Shown: positions 61,903 through 64,000 of the stretch, piece after piece
Numbering within the stretch: position 1 is the stretch's first letter
Layout of the letters: the number at the start of each line of letters is the position of its first letter
From: Terriglobales bacterium
Lineage (GTDB): Bacteria > Acidobacteriota > Terriglobia > Terriglobales > Acidobacteriaceae
DNA: 64,000 bases
Direction of reading: 5' to 3'
Assembly (NCBI GenBank): GCA_015655585.1
Contig: JAATEV010000115.1
Coordinates: 29,197-93,196 of the forward strand
The notes under the pieces: generated by a model
Database searches by the model: none
What the model was told of the DNA's origin: nothing
What the model saw: the letters and a program-made list of their open reading frames with translations, nothing else
Position numbers and translations under genes: made by a program

Positions 61903-63570
61903 ATGGATACAGGAAGACGATCTATACCGATACCGCCCCTGAGCGTCTGCTTGGAACGGAACCGCATATCGCCCGTTAGAGGTCATCAAAGGACTAACTT
62001 TATAGTCACTCGCAATGCCCTCTTACTCTGGGCTTTCCTTATCGCGTGCTGTCTCCATTGCAGCGAGGCTTCGTCACAGATTCTTCACAATGACGAAGCC
62101 GTTCGGCACTACATCTCTATCTCCTGGAATACCCTCACTCGTTCGACAAGCGATTGCAAATCCTATGAAGACACCAAGGTTGCTGATCGACCGGTTCTCT
62201 TCATCCCTCATGATTTTCAGATCGATTCGGACTTCAGGTCCTTCGTATCTCGATGCCAGATCGATATCGAACGCCTGCCCAGAATTATCGAAAAACTGGA
62301 TGACGTGCCGGTCAGCTCACTCCGTCGCAATGGGCTCTTGTACCTTCCCAGGCCTTATGTCGTCCCAGGTGGCCGATTCAACGAGATGTATGGATGGGAC
62401 AGCTACTTCATCGAGCTGGGATTGCTTGTAGATAATCGTAAAGATTTAGCGCAGGACATCGTGGAGAATTTTCTTTTTGAGGTCGAGCACTACGGCGGAG
62501 TCCTGAATGCAAACCGCTCCTACTATCTGAGTCGCTCGCAGCCTCCTTTTCTGGCAACCATGATTCTGTCCCTATATCGCTCCCACGGGACAAGGCAACA
62601 GTCGGAATCCGGATTGAATAAAGTTTGGCTTGGTCACGCATACAACGATGCCGAGCGCGTCTACTCCTTTTGGATTGGTCCCGATCATCAAGCAGGTGAC
62701 ACTGGCCTTAGCCGCTACTTCGATCTTGAAGGTGGACCGGTTCCCGAGATGGCGGACGACGACCAGTACTACGCGAAGGTAGAGCAATGGCTGAAAGAAC
62801 ATCCTCTCGAACATCCGGAGTATTTGATCAACGAGCCTGACGCCGCACACAGATCAAAGCTATCGGAAGAATTCTTCCGAGGCGACCGGGCCGACAGAGA
62901 ATCAGGCTTCGACACAACTTTTCGCTTCGGTCCCTTCTCCGGATCAACCCATCACTTCGCGCCGGTCTGCCTGAATTCGCTCTTGTACCGCTATGAGCGC
63001 GACATGGAAAAGATGGCCCTACTGCTGGGGAAAACGAAGGAAGCTCGGGCATGGAGCCTGAGGGCGCAGAGACGAAGATTGTTAATGAATCGCTATCTCT
63101 GGGATGCAAAGGTTGGCGGATTTGTCGACTACGACTTCGTCAGGAAACAACGCTCGAACTATCCATACGCAACCTTCTTCTATCCGCTGTGGGCGGGGCT
63201 TGCGACTCCGGGACAGGCAAAAAAAATGACTGCCTTGTTGCCTCAACTGGAAGTCGACCACGGGGTCCAGATGAGTACTTTCGCAAGTGGCCTGCAGTGG
63301 GATTCTCCGTTCGGATGGGCTCCGTGCAACTGGATCGTTGTCGACGGCTTGAGGTCCTACGGCTTCGAGAGGGATGCCCGGCGCATAGCCGCTAAATTCA
63401 CGCGCATGGTAGAAGAGAACTTCGAGAAAGAAGGGACGATTCGAGAAAAGTACAACGTCAAAGAAGGAACAACTGAGGTGCAGGTAAGCAACGGCTATAA
63501 GCAGAACGTCACGGGGTTCGGATGGACGAATGGCGTCTACCTGGTCATGCAGCAGTTCTTGCAAAAGTAA
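61903..63570 (+). CDS. treA: GH37 trehalase
   Basis: 555 residues. A signal-anchor-like segment (~40-58, 'ALLLWAFLIACCLHCSEASS') suggests export, though ~38 residues precede it; a later start is possible. Both GH37 signatures are intact: 'PGGRFNEMYGWDSYF' and 'QWDSPFGWAPCNW'. The catalytic Asp lies in 'ESGFDTTFRFG', and 'GTIREKYNV' near the C-terminus holds the conserved Glu region. It splits trehalose into two glucose. It follows Rrf2 by 57 bp. Confidence 0.92.
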   Translation: MDTGRRSIPIPPLSVCLERNRISPVRGHQRTNFIVTRNALLLWAFLIACCLHCSEASSQILHNDEAVRHYISISWNTLTRSTSDCKSYEDTKVADRPVLFIPHDFQIDSDFRSFVSRCQIDIERLPRIIEKLDDVPVSSLRRNGLLYLPRPYVVPGGRFNEMYGWDSYFIELGLLVDNRKDLAQDIVENFLFEVEHYGGVLNANRSYYLSRSQPPFLATMILSLYRSHGTRQQSESGLNKVWLGHAYNDAERVYSFWIGPDHQAGDTGLSRYFDLEGGPVPEMADDDQYYAKVEQWLKEHPLEHPEYLINEPDAAHRSKLSEEFFRGDRADRESGFDTTFRFGPFSGSTHHFAPVCLNSLLYRYERDMEKMALLLGKTKEARAWSLRAQRRRLLMNRYLWDAKVGGFVDYDFVRKQRSNYPYATFFYPLWAGLATPGQAKKMTALLPQLEVDHGVQMSTFASGLQWDSPFGWAPCNWIVVDGLRSYGFERDARRIAAKFTRMVEENFEKEGTIREKYNVKEGTTEVQVSNGYKQNVTGFGWTNGVYLVMQQFLQK

Positions 63571-63601
63571 ATGCGGGATTCAACAAACGAACAACCTCCC
63601 T

Positions 63602-63736
63602 CATCCTGAACTGATGCGTCACGCCTCAGCCCAGACGACGATGAATGTCTACGGACAGGCCATGACATCATCCAAGCGGGAAGCAAATGGCGAAGTCGTG
63701 GAGATGGTGCTCAAGCCGGTGAAAGCGAGCGCCTAA
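63602..63736 (+). pseudogene. C-terminal remnant of a tyrosine-recombinase (phage-type integrase) gene
   Basis: The last ~42 codons encode 'PELMRHASAQTTMNVYGQAM', the helix around the conserved His-x-x-(catalytic Tyr) end of tyrosine recombinases with the Tyr in 'NVYGQAM', followed by a natural C-terminus and TAA at 63736. Upstream codons are unrelated to integrases, and the catalytic Arg-box parts are gone, so this is a broken gene end. Confidence 0.75.
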
Positions 63737-64000
63737 AGGCATGAATTTTGCGAATGGGAGTCAGTGGGAGTGAATCTAAGGGAAAGGGCACTCAAATTTG
63801 ACTCGTAACTGATTGATTTGATTGGTTGCGGGGCCTGCAATGCGCCGAATTTTCTATTGCTTGCATTCTCCGTGGAACTGGCACGGAATGCCGCGTGAAA
63901 CCTTTCTATTGATTTTTCTCGTCTGCTCAGTTCGACGGCTTTCTTTTGGCAAGAGGGATATATCGTTCGCCCGGTGTCTTCCAGGAGTTGAAGAATTCGA
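63737..64000. other. 264 bp after the integrase remnant, no gene seen
   Basis: No reading frame with protein-like sequence. A 'TTGGTTGCGGGG' string at about 63822-63833 resembles the 3' border of some tRNA genes but does not continue as a tRNA; it may be an attachment-site relic. Confidence 0.3.

Noticed and set aside
63737..64000. tRNA gene after the integrase relic
   Set aside because: Only a short 3'-end-like string is seen; no cloverleaf can be formed with the following bases.
1..64000. CRISPR arrays, complete insertion sequences
   Set aside because: No regularly spaced direct repeats and no transposase-like protein were found on reading through both strands.

Overview
The window looks like chromosomal DNA of an acidobacterium of the Granulicella/Edaphobacter/Terriglobus type. 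The reasons are the style of the outer-membrane receptors (one with an N-terminal carboxypeptidase-regulatory-like domain), the TonB and TPR proteins, a SET-domain gene next to dnaX, a GH37 trehalase and an orphan VioB-like locus. This taxonomic call is an inference from protein content; no rRNA or tRNA gene is present to test it.

Layout. 0-5.1 kb: the tail of an MscS-like channel, a secreted beta-propeller protein, and a LysR regulator followed by NAD-formate dehydrogenase and cyanase (a cyanate/formate module). 5.1-20.3 kb: one long, tightly packed minus-strand gene train, read from about 20.24 kb down to 5.12 kb behind a good sigma70-type promoter. It starts with a 101-codon small protein that has a single Arg. 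Next come an arginase-family enzyme with an N-terminal PqqD/RRE-like domain and an LpxL-like acyltransferase-fold protein with a C-terminal PqqD/RRE-like domain. These are followed by a lactate/malate-dehydrogenase-family reductase and a complete set of dissociated chain-building proteins: ACP, AMP-ligase, a chain-length-factor-like KS lacking Cys, FabG-type KR, active KS, MaoC dehydratase, LeuA/NifV-like synthase, methyltransferase, zinc-free MDR reductase and a JmjC/cupin hydroxylase. A DipZ-like thioredoxin and MsrB end the train. I read this as a probable new class of ribosomal lipopeptide (RiPP) pathway in which a peptide Arg becomes ornithine and receives an acyl or polyene chain built by the local KS/CLF system. 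This is the most interesting part of the window.

20.3-32.6 kb: DinB-like protein, a two-HKD phospholipase-D-like protein, a coupled tyrosinase-DUF2182 pair, a BtuB-type TonB receptor, and a three-gene set in which VioB (iminophenyl-pyruvate dimer synthase) appears split into two genes in reversed order behind an unknown 309-aa protein. 32.9-48.9 kb: housekeeping genes (holB, tsaC/sua5, CYTH, tonB, ileS, lspA, two TPR proteins, SET protein, dnaX-ybaB-recR, gpmI).

48.9-61.9 kb: an iron-uptake region. Two TonB receptors flank a two-component system and a 47-aa membrane microprotein. Downstream is a Piu-like operon: siderophore receptor, Sel1 protein, PKHD hydroxylase, 8-EF-hand protein, ApbE-DUF2271 and PepSY protein, closed by an Rrf2 regulator with a Cys triad. 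Three copies of a GACT-N5-AGTC dyad sit in front of the two receptors and may be its operators. 61.9-64 kb: GH37 trehalase and the C-terminal remnant of a tyrosine recombinase, which suggests an old island border. I found no CRISPR array, complete IS element or RNA gene.
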